This document shows positions 47,803-57,350 of a stretch of DNA of 64,000 bases, in pieces. The notes under the pieces are model-generated. The model was not told the DNA's origin and made no database searches. It saw nothing but the letters and a program-made list of their open reading frames with translations. The DNA lies in contig JAQUUC010000002.1 of NCBI GenBank assembly GCA_028694105.1, positions 47,463 to 111,462 of the forward strand, written 5' to 3'. The DNA is from Hespellia sp. GTDB taxonomy: Bacteria > Bacillota > Clostridia > Lachnospirales > Lachnospiraceae. The position numbers were made by a program, and so were the translations under genes. How positions within the stretch are numbered: the stretch's first letter is position 1; every line of letters starts with the position of its first letter.

Positions 47803-47934
47803 ATGAAAATCCTCCATTTTGAATATCAGCCCCTCTTAAATCCGGCTTTGCCAAATGAGCTGACACAACATTTTTTGGTACACAAATAAGCCCTTGTTGT
47901 ATTACACGGGCAGTTTACTATATTTTATGCTGTT

Positions 47935-48339
47935 TTAAGCTTTCTTTCCATCCTTGCTGTGCACATAGCAAATGACAGTCCTCAGGTATCTGCTGCAATG
48001 CACAGTATCCTCATGGAAAATCTGGTATTTTGGAAAATATATTGGCAGAATCGCCAGATGCGTTATAATAAAATCTGTCTTTACATTCAGTTTTTCAAAC
48101 GCTGTTTTTGTAATGTGTGCTATAATTCGCGCACTGTTGCTGCCTGAAACCTCCTGCGTAAAGGAATGAGATTCCTCCTGTGAGGATAGATTCAAAACCA
48201 TGCTGCCTGAACTCATTCCAGAATGCGCGCATGAAAAAGAAGAACTCATTTTCATGAATTCTGTCCAGACACCGGATGTGAGCAACGTCACAATCAGAAT
48301 ACATAATATCACTTTCTCACAGACACACGTTTTTTTCAT
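47935..48339 (-). CDS. Hypothetical secreted/membrane-anchored protein
   Basis: MKKTCVCEKVILCILIVTLLTSGVWTEF... N-terminal hydrophobic segment; GAGGTG RBS; TATAAT-like -10 at 48357-48362 on the minus strand. Confidence 0.55.
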   Translation of the reverse strand: MKKTCVCEKVILCILIVTLLTSGVWTEFMKMSSSFSCAHSGMSSGSMVLNLSSQEESHSFTQEVSGSNSARIIAHITKTAFEKLNVKTDFIITHLAILPIYFPKYQIFHEDTVHCSRYLRTVICYVHSKDGKKA

Positions 48340-48401
48340 AGAGCACCTCTTTTCGCATTATAGCATATTTGAGATGATGCGTATATATGATTTATGTATC
48401 T

Positions 48402-49028
48402 TTACAGCCGCTCAATTCTCTTGCGAAGCTCCAGTACCTTTCGGTCCATCTCCTCAATTGTATTTGCATACTCTTTGAGTTCTTCCCCAATCACCTGTGC
48501 TTTTTTCTTGCTCTTCTTATATTGAAGCTGATAATCCAGATTTGCCCAATAATCCATTGCTGCTGTGCGCAGCTGTACTTCCATCTTCACCCACTGCGTT
48601 CCTTCCCCCAGACAGATTGGTACTTCAACAATCAGATGAAGACTCCGATATCCCGAAATCTTTGGTTCTTTGATATAATCCTTCTTCTTAAGCAGTCTGA
48701 CATCCTTCTGCGCGCACAAAAGTTCTGCGATCTCATACAAATCATCTGTATAAGAACACACTGCACGGATTCCGACAAGGTCATTGATCCGCTCCTGCAT
48801 AATCTCTATGTCGTCATCCAGACCCTTTCGGTTCATCTTGTCCATCACACTGCCATATTCTTTCAGTCTGCTCGCGGTGGACTGAATCACATCACGGCCA
48901 TACTGAAGCTTTAATTCTGCATTGATAATCTTTAATTTTGCCCTGACAATACTGATTCCACATTCACTTCGCACCTGAAAGGAATCACTGTTTAAATATT
49001 TTTGAATTCTCTTTTTATTATTACTCAT
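48402..49028 (-). CDS. Small alarmone synthetase (RelA/SpoT synthetase domain, RelQ/YjbM-like)
   Basis: INDLVGIRAVCSYTDDLYEIAELL, KKDYIKEPKISGYRSLHLIVEVP, VKMEVQLRTAAMDYWANLDYQLQYKK; no hydrolase domain. Confidence 0.93.
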   Translation of the reverse strand: MSNNKKRIQKYLNSDSFQVRSECGISIVRAKLKIINAELKLQYGRDVIQSTASRLKEYGSVMDKMNRKGLDDDIEIMQERINDLVGIRAVCSYTDDLYEIAELLCAQKDVRLLKKKDYIKEPKISGYRSLHLIVEVPICLGEGTQWVKMEVQLRTAAMDYWANLDYQLQYKKSKKKAQVIGEELKEYANTIEEMDRKVLELRKRIERL

Positions 49029-49923
49029 ATACGTTTAAATACTCCCAGCTTCTAATTGAACCATTGTAAATCTTTTTTAACTGTGATACAGACACATCTT
49101 CAACATCATTCTCCGGATTTACAATAATCGCAATTGCATCTCTCCCAATGCGCTCCGTTGTAAGAAGTTCCTTTTCATAACTCTTTAACTCTCTTGATAC
49201 CATTCCCAAATTGCTGTTGCCCGCAATCACATCCATCATTCCACTCTCCGAATCAGAACTTTTCACTCTTACCTCCGCATTCGGATTTACCAGCATATAG
49301 CGCTCTGCCAGTTCTTCCAGCATCGGTGTCATTGAGGTCGATCCACTGATGTCAAGGCGTCCGACTGCTCCGTTCGGCAGATAGATTCCCTGATTACGGA
49401 CCGGCACACAATAACCGGCAATGTATCCCTGTCCTTCACTTTTCACAAATTGCAGGAAATCCTTTTCAATATCAGAAAGTTTTCCCTGATACACCAGCTG
49501 AAACGGGCGAATCAATGGATAGGACTCATTTTTCACATGAGCAATGGTCGGTTCAACACCATTCACCTTTAGCATCTTGATACGGCTCGAGTTCTTTGCC
49601 ACGGCATAAGAGACATATCCCAATCCGTTTTTCGTATTGGACACCTGTATTATCATCTCTTCCGATGAGCCGATCACTGCGGCATCTTCTACAGTTTCAT
49701 CCTATAACTCACCCAGAAAATTCCGGCTTTCCAGTCCGGTCATAGATACAAAAGCGCCTCTGGTTCCAGAGCCATTCTCTCTTGTATAAGGAATTATATC
49801 TTTTCCGTCATCTGCTTTTACCACCTGACTGTTCTGAAACACCGTTCCACAAATAATGGCAATACACATGGCGGCAAGCAGAGCCATTATGATACCATCA
49901 ATTAAAGTAATTTTCTTTTGCAT
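49021..49923 (-). pseudogene. PstS-like phosphate-binding protein gene interrupted by one in-frame TAG at codon 74
   Basis: Track ORFs 49702..49923 and 49021..49677 are in the same frame. Joined: ...ENGSGTRGAFVSMTGLESRNFLGEL*DETVEDAAVIGSSEEMIIQVSNTKNGLGYVSYAVAKN...; aligns without gaps to PstS (GEKVDNTTADAQITNSTSVM) with * at V. Confidence 0.8.
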
Positions 49924-49976
49924 AACATTTCCTCCACAAACTCTCCCTACAATAAAGTCGAGTATAATGCAGAAAT

Positions 49977-50016
49977 GTTAAAATCATGGTCAGGGTTTTG
50001 TTAAATCATGGTTAAA
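49977..50016 (-). promoter_or_regulatory. Putative Pho box upstream of the PstS-like gene
   Basis: GTTAAA (minus TTTAAC) at 49977, 50000 and 50011; spacings 23 and 11, identical to the pstS upstream region. Confidence 0.6.
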
Positions 50017-50017
50017 T

Positions 50018-51337
50018 CTAAAATTGAAGTGTGAACTTCGTTCCACCGTTTTCCTCACTCTCCACGCTCACCTTGATATCATGAAGAATTGCTCCATGCT
50101 TCACGATGGATAGGCCGAGTCCGGTTCCGCCACGCTCTTTGGAATGACTCTTATCCACACGATAGAACCGTTCGAAAATACGTTCCTGATGCTCCTTCGG
50201 AATTCCGATGCCGTCATCTGCGATCGTGATTTTAGGTCCGTTCAGGGTATTTCCCACCCAGATTTCAAGATGCCCATTCTCGTAATTGTATTTAATTGCA
50301 TTTTCACAGATATTATAAATCATCTCATTTAAAATCTGACGGATGCCATAATAGACTACATTTCCACCCGAGATTTGTACATGTACATGCTTTTTCTCCG
50401 CCTGTGGACTGAGCAGCGTGCAGATTTCACGTGTCAGTTCGTATAGATTTACATCTTCTTTTTCCAGCTCTACAGATTCCTCATCCAGCTTTGACAGCTT
50501 GATAATATCTTCCACAAGTGTGACCAGACGCTTTGCCTCCTTGTAAATGCGCTCCGAAAACGTCGGAATATCCTCCGGTTTTACCATTCCGTTCATCATA
50601 ATCTCCGCATATCCGGATATGGATGTAAGAGGTGTTTTTAATTCATGCGACACATTTGCAGAAAATTCTTTTCTCATCTGTGCGATTGCATCTTTTTCTT
50701 TATTCTGTTCATCGATTGCCGTAAGAAGTGGCAAAAGTTCCTCGTATACAGCATTCTGCATAGGATTTCCAATATCCAGGTCATTGATTGGTTTAATAAT
50801 CCTCGCCGTCTGCCATTTTGCCAGAAGCCATGCCAGTATCAGCATCGCCACCGCAATTACAGTCATGACCGGCAGCATATTCATAGCGGTTGCCGCCATG
50901 GAATTCGATGTCTTGGACAGACGAAGCACCGTTCCGTCATCCAGACGTACCGCGTAATAGTACATCTGATGGCCCAGTGTACCCGAGGTTCTGATATCCG
51001 ATCCTGAACCATTTTTATAAGCCGATGCGATTTCCGGACGGTTTGCGTGATTTTCCAGAGAGGAGGAATCGGATTTCGAATCATACTGCACATCCCCGTT
51101 CGCATCAATCCAAGTCACACGGGTCTCCTCATCCACCGCATTGATTTCGTGCAGCTCCTTCAGATAATTCGAACCGGATATCGTAACAGCAGTCTGTATA
51201 TATTCTGCCTCCTGACGAATCTCATTTTTCAGTAAATGAAGTGTCTGATGATAGACAATTGCTGTCATCAGTGTATAAGACACCAACAGCGTGAACACCA
51301 GTATCAGCTCCATCGACTTTTGTATTTTTGCTCTCAT
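50018..51337 (-). CDS. Sensor histidine kinase (PhoR-like)
   Basis: Two TM segments flanking an extracellular domain; FSANVSHELKTPLTSISGYAEIM; NAIKYNYENGHLEIWVG; DDGIGIPKEHQERIFERFYRVDKSHSKERGGTGLGLSIVKHG. Confidence 0.95.
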   Translation of the reverse strand: MRAKIQKSMELILVFTLLVSYTLMTAIVYHQTLHLLKNEIRQEAEYIQTAVTISGSNYLKELHEINAVDEETRVTWIDANGDVQYDSKSDSSSLENHANRPEIASAYKNGSGSDIRTSGTLGHQMYYYAVRLDDGTVLRLSKTSNSMAATAMNMLPVMTVIAVAMLILAWLLAKWQTARIIKPINDLDIGNPMQNAVYEELLPLLTAIDEQNKEKDAIAQMRKEFSANVSHELKTPLTSISGYAEIMMNGMVKPEDIPTFSERIYKEAKRLVTLVEDIIKLSKLDEESVELEKEDVNLYELTREICTLLSPQAEKKHVHVQISGGNVVYYGIRQILNEMIYNICENAIKYNYENGHLEIWVGNTLNGPKITIADDGIGIPKEHQERIFERFYRVDKSHSKERGGTGLGLSIVKHGAILHDIKVSVESEENGGTKFTLQF

Positions 51338-51350
51338 TCCATGCCTCCAG

Positions 51351-52022
51351 CTATTTATCGGAAATGCGATACCCCACTCCTCGTATCGTCTCTATTACTT
51401 CTTCTTTTGCCCCAAGCTTCTGTCGTAACGTTCGTATATGTACATCCACGGTTCGTGTCTCTCCGCCAAAATCATACCCCCACACATTCGTGAGCAGCTG
51501 GTCTCTGGACAATACTGAATTCTTGTTGCGCAGCATCAGCTCCAGCAGATCAAATTCCTTGAGCGTCAGAACGACCTCCCGTCCCTCTGCCAGAACCTGA
51601 TGTTTCTTAATATCCATTTCTACCGTCCCCGCAGACAGCACCTCTTTATTATCCGGGGTTTCGGTTCTTCGCAACACTGCCTTGATTCTCGATACCAGTT
51701 CCATCATTCCGAAAGGCTTAGTCACATAATCATCTGCTCCCAGATCCAGTCCGACTACTTTATCGTACTCAGTTCCCTTTGCCGTCAGCATGATGACCGG
51801 AATATTCTTCGTTTTCGAAGAGCTCTTCAGCTTCTTCAAAATTGAAATTCCATCCTCACCGGGCATCATAATATCCAAGAGAATCAGCTCCGGACATTCT
51901 TTCTCCAGAATTTTCCATAGTATACTACCGTCCTCACAGCCCTTTGCTTCCATTCCGGTACTGTTCAGCGTATAGATTACCAGCTCACGGATATTCACAT
52001 CATCTTCTACACAGTAAATCAT
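51351..52022 (-). CDS. OmpR/PhoB-family response regulator, close paralogue of 41202..41879
   Basis: MIYCVEDDVNIRELVIYTLN, LILLDIMMPGEDGI, WGYDFGGETRTVDVHIRTLRQKLG. Preferred start at internal M (52022); the track ORF extends to 52073. Confidence 0.95.
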   Translation of the reverse strand: MIYCVEDDVNIRELVIYTLNSTGMEAKGCEDGSILWKILEKECPELILLDIMMPGEDGISILKKLKSSSKTKNIPVIMLTAKGTEYDKVVGLDLGADDYVTKPFGMMELVSRIKAVLRRTETPDNKEVLSAGTVEMDIKKHQVLAEGREVVLTLKEFDLLELMLRNKNSVLSRDQLLTNVWGYDFGGETRTVDVHIRTLRQKLGAKEEVIETIRGVGYRISDK

Positions 52023-52042
52023 CTCTTTCCATCCTCGTCTTT

Positions 52043-53836
52043 CTATATGCCCCTTGTCTGTACCTGCAGCCATGCCCGCTCTTCCTCCGACAGATACGGA
52101 GAAATCGTTCGGTATACCTGTTCATGATACTGGTTCAGCTGCTTTTTTTCATCTCCGGATAACATATCCGGATTAAGTGCCTCTAAATCAATGGGTACGA
52201 ATGTCAGATATTCGAATTTCATAAACTGTCCATACTCATTCTTTCTGTCTTTTACAGTCAGCAGTTCGTTCTCTGTCCGAATTCCATGTGAACCGGCAAT
52301 ATACAGTCCCGGTTCGTCCGTTGTGATCATTCCTTCCTCCAGCGGATATACCTCCGCTCCGGATTTGCTTTTCCAGCGAAATGCATTCGGACCTTCATGT
52401 ACATTCATCAGATATCCAACGCCATGCCCGGTTCCGTGATTAAAGTTAAGTCCGCGTTTCCAGAACGGCTCCCGCGCCACAATATCCAGATTCGCACCGT
52501 CACAGCCGTACAAAAATGTCGTATTCGCAAGTGCGAGCATACTGGCTGCAACAATGGTGAAATGAGTCCGCGCTTCTTCAGATACCGGTCCCAGTGCGAT
52601 GGTTCTCGTGATATCCGTCGTCCCTTCATAATAGTGACCACCGGTATCCATCAGTAGAAGTCCCTGCGGTTTCAATGCCACATTCGTCTCCGGTGTGGAT
52701 TCATAATGCACAATTGCCGCATGTTCCTGATATGCACTGATCGGCGCAAAACTCGGCGTGATAAATCCTTCCTGTGCCCTGCGGAATTCTTCCAGCTTCT
52801 CTGACACGCTCATCTCGGTCAGCTCTTCTTTTCCAACCCGTGTCTTTAACCAGTACAAAAATTTCGTGACTGCAACTCCGTCTTTGATATGTGCTCTCTT
52901 TATATTGGTGACCTCGACCGGATTTTTTACCGCCTTAAAAAGCGAGGTCGGATTCCTTCTGTCTATCTTCACTGCACATTCCGGTATATTATGATAAAGT
53001 GCATAATTCATCTTCTCCGGGTCCAGCAGAATCCGATTCTGCGGCCCGAACTGCTTCACGGTCTCGTACACCGCCTCATAAGGACAGATATCCACCTTAT
53101 TCTGTTCTAATATTTCACAGATCTGTCCGCTCAGCTTTTCTTTACTGACAAACAGCTGTGCCGACCCGTCATAAATTATTGCATAACTAAGTACCAATGG
53201 TGAAAATGCGATATCATTTCCGCGCAGATTGAACAGCCAGCAGATATCATCCAGCGAAGTCAGAATATGTGTGTCTGCCCCGCATTCTTTCATTGACATT
53301 CTCACACGCGCAAGCTTCTTTTCCATCGGTTCTCCCGTATAGATGTCTTCCAGCAGAAATGCTTTTTCACCGGAAAGCGGTGGTCTCTGCTCCCAGATCT
53401 GATCAATCAGCTCCAGATCATAACGAATCTGTCCCCGCTTTTTGTGAGCAATATTCTCAAACAGCTTTCCCTGATCCACGGAAATAACCCGTCCGTCAAA
53501 TCCAATCACTCCGCCTTCTTTTAGATGTTCCTCCAGATATTCCTCCATCGTCGGGACATCGTCTTCCCCCATACGCTGAAGTTCATACAGACCGCCCTGC
53601 AGCTGTTTTTCTGCCTGAAGGAAATACCTGCCATCAGTCCAGAGAGCCGCTGCGTCCATCATCACGACCGCCGTTCCTGCCGAGCCCGTAAATCCGGTTA
53701 TAAATTCCCGCGCTTTAAAATAATCTCCCACATATTCACTTTGATGAAAATCGGCAGACGGTATCACATAGCTGTCAATCTGCTGTTTTTGCATCTGCTG
53801 TCTGAGTTCTGAGACTCTCTCTGCTATCCGGCTCAT
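52043..53836 (-). CDS. M24 family aminopeptidase P (Xaa-Pro aminopeptidase)
   Basis: Creatinase-like N domain; LLMDTGGHYYEGTTDITRTIALG, NHGTGHGVGYLMNVHEGPN, EEGMITTDEPGLYIAGSHGIRTENELL. Confidence 0.95.
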   Translation of the reverse strand: MSRIAERVSELRQQMQKQQIDSYVIPSADFHQSEYVGDYFKAREFITGFTGSAGTAVVMMDAAALWTDGRYFLQAEKQLQGGLYELQRMGEDDVPTMEEYLEEHLKEGGVIGFDGRVISVDQGKLFENIAHKKRGQIRYDLELIDQIWEQRPPLSGEKAFLLEDIYTGEPMEKKLARVRMSMKECGADTHILTSLDDICWLFNLRGNDIAFSPLVLSYAIIYDGSAQLFVSKEKLSGQICEILEQNKVDICPYEAVYETVKQFGPQNRILLDPEKMNYALYHNIPECAVKIDRRNPTSLFKAVKNPVEVTNIKRAHIKDGVAVTKFLYWLKTRVGKEELTEMSVSEKLEEFRRAQEGFITPSFAPISAYQEHAAIVHYESTPETNVALKPQGLLLMDTGGHYYEGTTDITRTIALGPVSEEARTHFTIVAASMLALANTTFLYGCDGANLDIVAREPFWKRGLNFNHGTGHGVGYLMNVHEGPNAFRWKSKSGAEVYPLEEGMITTDEPGLYIAGSHGIRTENELLTVKDRKNEYGQFMKFEYLTFVPIDLEALNPDMLSGDEKKQLNQYHEQVYRTISPYLSEEERAWLQVQTRGI

Positions 53837-53838
53837 AT

Positions 53839-54696
53839 CTATTCTTCCTTAAACCCTTCTCCAACTACTTCATTCGATTCCATAATAACGGTGAACGCCT
53901 TCGGATCCACCTTCTTAACTGCCTTTCTGACTGCATACATCTGCTTGTTATTGCAGGCACACATCACGACCTCTTTATTCATTCCCGAATAACTTCCAGT
54001 CCCTTTCTGTATGGTAGAGCCACGGTCTGAATAAATGGAAATCGTATCCGCCACTTCCTGTCCCTTTTCCGTCACGATCAGCGTCATCTTACCGGAATCA
54101 ATGCCATACATCAGCTTATCAATGATTGCCGACAGCAGATAGGAAATGATAAATCCATAAATCGTCGCGTCGACATCCCGGAAAATCAAACCACCGATTG
54201 CGACAATTACTGCATCAATCACAAAAGTAATCTTTCCAAGTGACACATGCGGTCTCTTCGCACGGATGGACATGGAAATAAAATCCATTCCTCCAGTGGA
54301 GGAGTTGTTCATAAAAATCATCGCATATCCCAATCCGGAGAATATTCCGGTACAGATTGCCGCTAACATCAGATCCCCGGAATACGTTGGAAAAAACGGT
54401 GCGACCACATCGACGATAACCGATGTAATAATCACCGAGCGCACAGATCTCACAAAGAATTCTCTGCCCAGTGTCCGGTAACATCCCACAGCGATCGGGA
54501 GGTTCAGCGCCATCGTAGTCACACCGATTGGGAACCCAAACAGATGATAGCCGATGAGTGCCAGACCGGATACTCCGGCCAGCGGAAATCCTGAATTTGC
54601 CGCAAAATTATAGACTCCGATTGCAATTAGTACACCGGCAACCACATCAATCATGATGTCATATGCCAGTTTTTTATAATCCATATTCTTCCACAT
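53839..54696 (-). CDS. YitT family membrane protein
   Basis: Multi-TM with NNSSTGGMDFISMSI; C-terminal DUF2179-like GTGSYSGMNKEVVMCACNNKQMYAVRKAVKKVDPKAFTVIMESNEVVGEGF. Confidence 0.94.
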   Translation of the reverse strand: MWKNMDYKKLAYDIMIDVVAGVLIAIGVYNFAANSGFPLAGVSGLALIGYHLFGFPIGVTTMALNLPIAVGCYRTLGREFFVRSVRSVIITSVIVDVVAPFFPTYSGDLMLAAICTGIFSGLGYAMIFMNNSSTGGMDFISMSIRAKRPHVSLGKITFVIDAVIVAIGGLIFRDVDATIYGFIISYLLSAIIDKLMYGIDSGKMTLIVTEKGQEVADTISIYSDRGSTIQKGTGSYSGMNKEVVMCACNNKQMYAVRKAVKKVDPKAFTVIMESNEVVGEGFKEE

Positions 54697-54720
54697 ACCT
54701 GTTTACCTCTTATATCTGTT

Positions 54721-55557
54721 TTAGATCTTTCCGTCCTTGAACGTCATGATCATCTCATTCGTCAGACTGTCATCTGTCTTGGTCACCGGGATATCTTCCC
54801 GCTCAAACCACTCTGCCAGTGCAAGTTCCTCCCGGTCAAGTGTAATATCTTCCGCCCCGTCAAGCTCTGCAAAATATCCCATGAGCAGTGTGTCACTAAA
54901 GGACCACGGCTGGCTCTTGAAATACCGGATGTTCTTCACCTTCAGTCCCACTTCTTCCATAACTTCGCGTTTTACCGTCTCTTCCACGGTTTCCCCGATT
55001 TCCACAAAGCCCGCTAAAAGTGCATAATTCTTGTAGGTGCGTCCTGCATATTTCGACATCAGAATTCGATTCCCGTGTGTCACGCCGATAATCGTGGCCG
55101 GACATATTTTCGGATATTCCATATTATGGCACGAATCGCAGAACAACATGCGCTCTTTCGTATCTTTTTTCATCATTTTGCCGCATCTGCCACAATATTT
55201 ATGATTCCGGTACCAGTTATTCAACTGTAATCCTGTAATTCCTGCAAACGCAAGATATCTCGGCTGTGCAGTCCGGAAAATTTCCACATTCTCCATTGTA
55301 AATTCCGACAGACGTTCACGGTTAATCTCAGTCACGAGATAAAACGCGCTGTCATCAATCGTGAATAAATATGTATAATCCTCATAAATATCATCATTCT
55401 GTCGCTCTAAATCCGCAAAGGTCGGAAATGTAATTCCTTCTTCCGTCCGGCTCATAAGCGCCGTTCTTCCTTCGTAATACAATGCAAAACTGCTCTTCTC
55501 TGGCGGGGCCGGTTTGTATGCATTGTCATAGTTATGTGGTGCTATATCCTGTATCAT
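54721..55557 (-). CDS. nudC: NAD+ diphosphatase (NUDIX, zinc ribbon)
   Basis: Zn ribbon HKYCGRCGKMM...LFCDSCHN; Nudix box GFVEIGETVEETVKREVMEEVGL followed by SQPWSFSDTLLMGYFA. Confidence 0.95.
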   Translation of the reverse strand: MIQDIAPHNYDNAYKPAPPEKSSFALYYEGRTALMSRTEEGITFPTFADLERQNDDIYEDYTYLFTIDDSAFYLVTEINRERLSEFTMENVEIFRTAQPRYLAFAGITGLQLNNWYRNHKYCGRCGKMMKKDTKERMLFCDSCHNMEYPKICPATIIGVTHGNRILMSKYAGRTYKNYALLAGFVEIGETVEETVKREVMEEVGLKVKNIRYFKSQPWSFSDTLLMGYFAELDGAEDITLDREELALAEWFEREDIPVTKTDDSLTNEMIMTFKDGKI

Positions 55558-55738
55558 AGTGCTTTTATCTCCTATTATAATTATTTTTTAATTCAAGACT
55601 CGCTCCTATCATATCACTATTTTATAATTTCTGACACCCTTTTTCCGTGAAATAGAAATGATTGACATTTTTCTTTGCTTCCCACATAATAGGAAATAAT
55701 TCAAAAAATCCCCAACAGACAGAAAGGAAGGAACGACG

Positions 55739-56677
55739 ATGAAAATTGTGTTTTTAGATGTAAAGACCATCGGAGAAGACATTGATTTATCAGAATATGA
55801 GACTCTGGGCGAGGTCGTAAAATATGACTTTACCTCTGGCGAAGAGGTCCCGATGCGGGTGAAGGATGCAGATGTCGTGATTCTCAACAAAGTACAGGCA
55901 AACGCGCAGACCCTGCAAGGTGCCAGGAACCTGAAACTGATCTGTGTGACTGCAACCGGGACCAACAACCTTGACAAAGAATATTTGGCGAGCCAAAATA
56001 TTGCATGGAGAAATGTTGCCGGATATTCTACACAATCTGTTGCGCAGCACACGTTTGCCATGTATTTTTATCTCAGTGAAAAGCTTCGCTACTACGATGA
56101 TTATGTGAAGAGCGGCGCCTATATGGGCGATACTTCCTTCACCCACTTTGAGCAGCGTTTCCACGAGATTGCCGGACAGACTTGGGGCATCATCGGTCTC
56201 GGTGCTATCGGACGCAGAGTGGCAGATATTGCAGCCTGCTTCGGTGCAAAGGTTATTTACTATTCTCCCTCCGGGAGTGCCCCGCAGGAAGGTTATCATC
56301 AGGTTGATTTTGACACCCTGCTGTCGGCCTCCGATATCATATCTGTCCACGCGCCGCTTACCGGGCAGACCACAAAGCTTCTAAATGCCGATGCCTTTGC
56401 AAAGATGAAGTCTACCGCCATCTTCCTGAATCTTGGCCGTGGACCGATTGTAGATGAGTCCGATTTAGCAGATGTGCTTGAAAAGAATGTCATCGCTGCA
56501 GCCGGTCTTGATGTCCTTGACGCAGAACCGATGGCTCCCGATAACCCACTCGCCGGAATCACCGACAGCAAAAAACTGCTGATTACACCCCATATCGGAT
56601 GGGCAAGTATCGAAGCACGGACAAATCTGATGCATATTATTTTTCGTCAAATCAATGAATTTTTCCAATCGCTTTGA
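55739..56677 (+). CDS. D-2-hydroxyacid dehydrogenase
   Basis: TWGIIGLGAIGRRVADIAACFG, SVHAPLTGQTTKLLNADAFAKMKSTAIFLNLGRGPIVDE, AAGLDVLDAEPMAPDNPL, TPHIGWAS. Confidence 0.95.
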   Translation: MKIVFLDVKTIGEDIDLSEYETLGEVVKYDFTSGEEVPMRVKDADVVILNKVQANAQTLQGARNLKLICVTATGTNNLDKEYLASQNIAWRNVAGYSTQSVAQHTFAMYFYLSEKLRYYDDYVKSGAYMGDTSFTHFEQRFHEIAGQTWGIIGLGAIGRRVADIAACFGAKVIYYSPSGSAPQEGYHQVDFDTLLSASDIISVHAPLTGQTTKLLNADAFAKMKSTAIFLNLGRGPIVDESDLADVLEKNVIAAAGLDVLDAEPMAPDNPLAGITDSKKLLITPHIGWASIEARTNLMHIIFRQINEFFQSL

Positions 56678-56708
56678 CTTTTCGCCTTTTATTATGTAAA
56701 ATGTAACT

Positions 56709-57296
56709 ATGAGAAAAAAAGTGATTACCAAACAAATGCTTCGAGATGCTGCCATTTCCTGCGTAGCCGAGATTGGTCTTGAGAATTTCACAACCAAAAA
56801 GACTGCAGACCTGATTGGCATTTCCGAAGGAACTATTTTTAATAATTATCCAAATAAGACCGCCCTTCTCGTGGATTGTCTTTATTCCATCGACACCGAG
56901 ATTGACGAAGTGCTGAAGGCCGTTCCATTCCATGTGGCTGCCTTTACTTCTTATGTCCATGATATGTGGTATGCATATTTTAATTATCTGGTTTCCCATG
57001 GAGATAAGGCAGCGTTTTATTTTCAGTTTCGCCATTCCTCCTACTATACTCCGGAGGTCATTGAGGGACAGCGTAACTCCTTTGGATTCTTCTCCAAATT
57101 TTTAATTTCGCATATGCATTTATTCAGGATACAGCCTGATGTTTTCTGGGTGTTTGTCATCGAGACTACCATGAATTTTGCGATTCGATTTGCAAATGGT
57201 CATCTGGAGCTGAACGATGAAAATGTACAGAATTTGTATCACCTGATTGTGAACGGAATTGCCGGAATCTATCATCCGACCTCTGATTTCAAATGA
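56709..57296 (+). CDS. TetR/AcrR family transcriptional regulator
   Basis: TKQMLRDAAISCVAEIGLENFTTKKTADLIGISEGTIFNNYPNKTALLVDCL. Confidence 0.92.
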   Translation: MRKKVITKQMLRDAAISCVAEIGLENFTTKKTADLIGISEGTIFNNYPNKTALLVDCLYSIDTEIDEVLKAVPFHVAAFTSYVHDMWYAYFNYLVSHGDKAAFYFQFRHSSYYTPEVIEGQRNSFGFFSKFLISHMHLFRIQPDVFWVFVIETTMNFAIRFANGHLELNDENVQNLYHLIVNGIAGIYHPTSDFK

Positions 57297-57297
57297 A

Positions 57298-57337
57298 AAA
57301 TCACTCATCTCTCTCATCGGGAGAAATGGGTGATTTA
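57298..57337. terminator. Intergenic hairpin between convergent genes
   Basis: aaatcactcatctctctcatcgggagaaatgggtgattt: near-complementary arms with wobble pairs, at the end of the TetR gene. Confidence 0.7.
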
Positions 57338-57350
57338 TTTGCATTCTTAT

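Noticed and set aside
47668-47889. Plus-strand ORF MSDLLIFYIFYIFYIFFS... over a tandem repeat
   Set aside because: Antisense reading of the acidic tail of the small minus-strand ORF; no RBS or family support.
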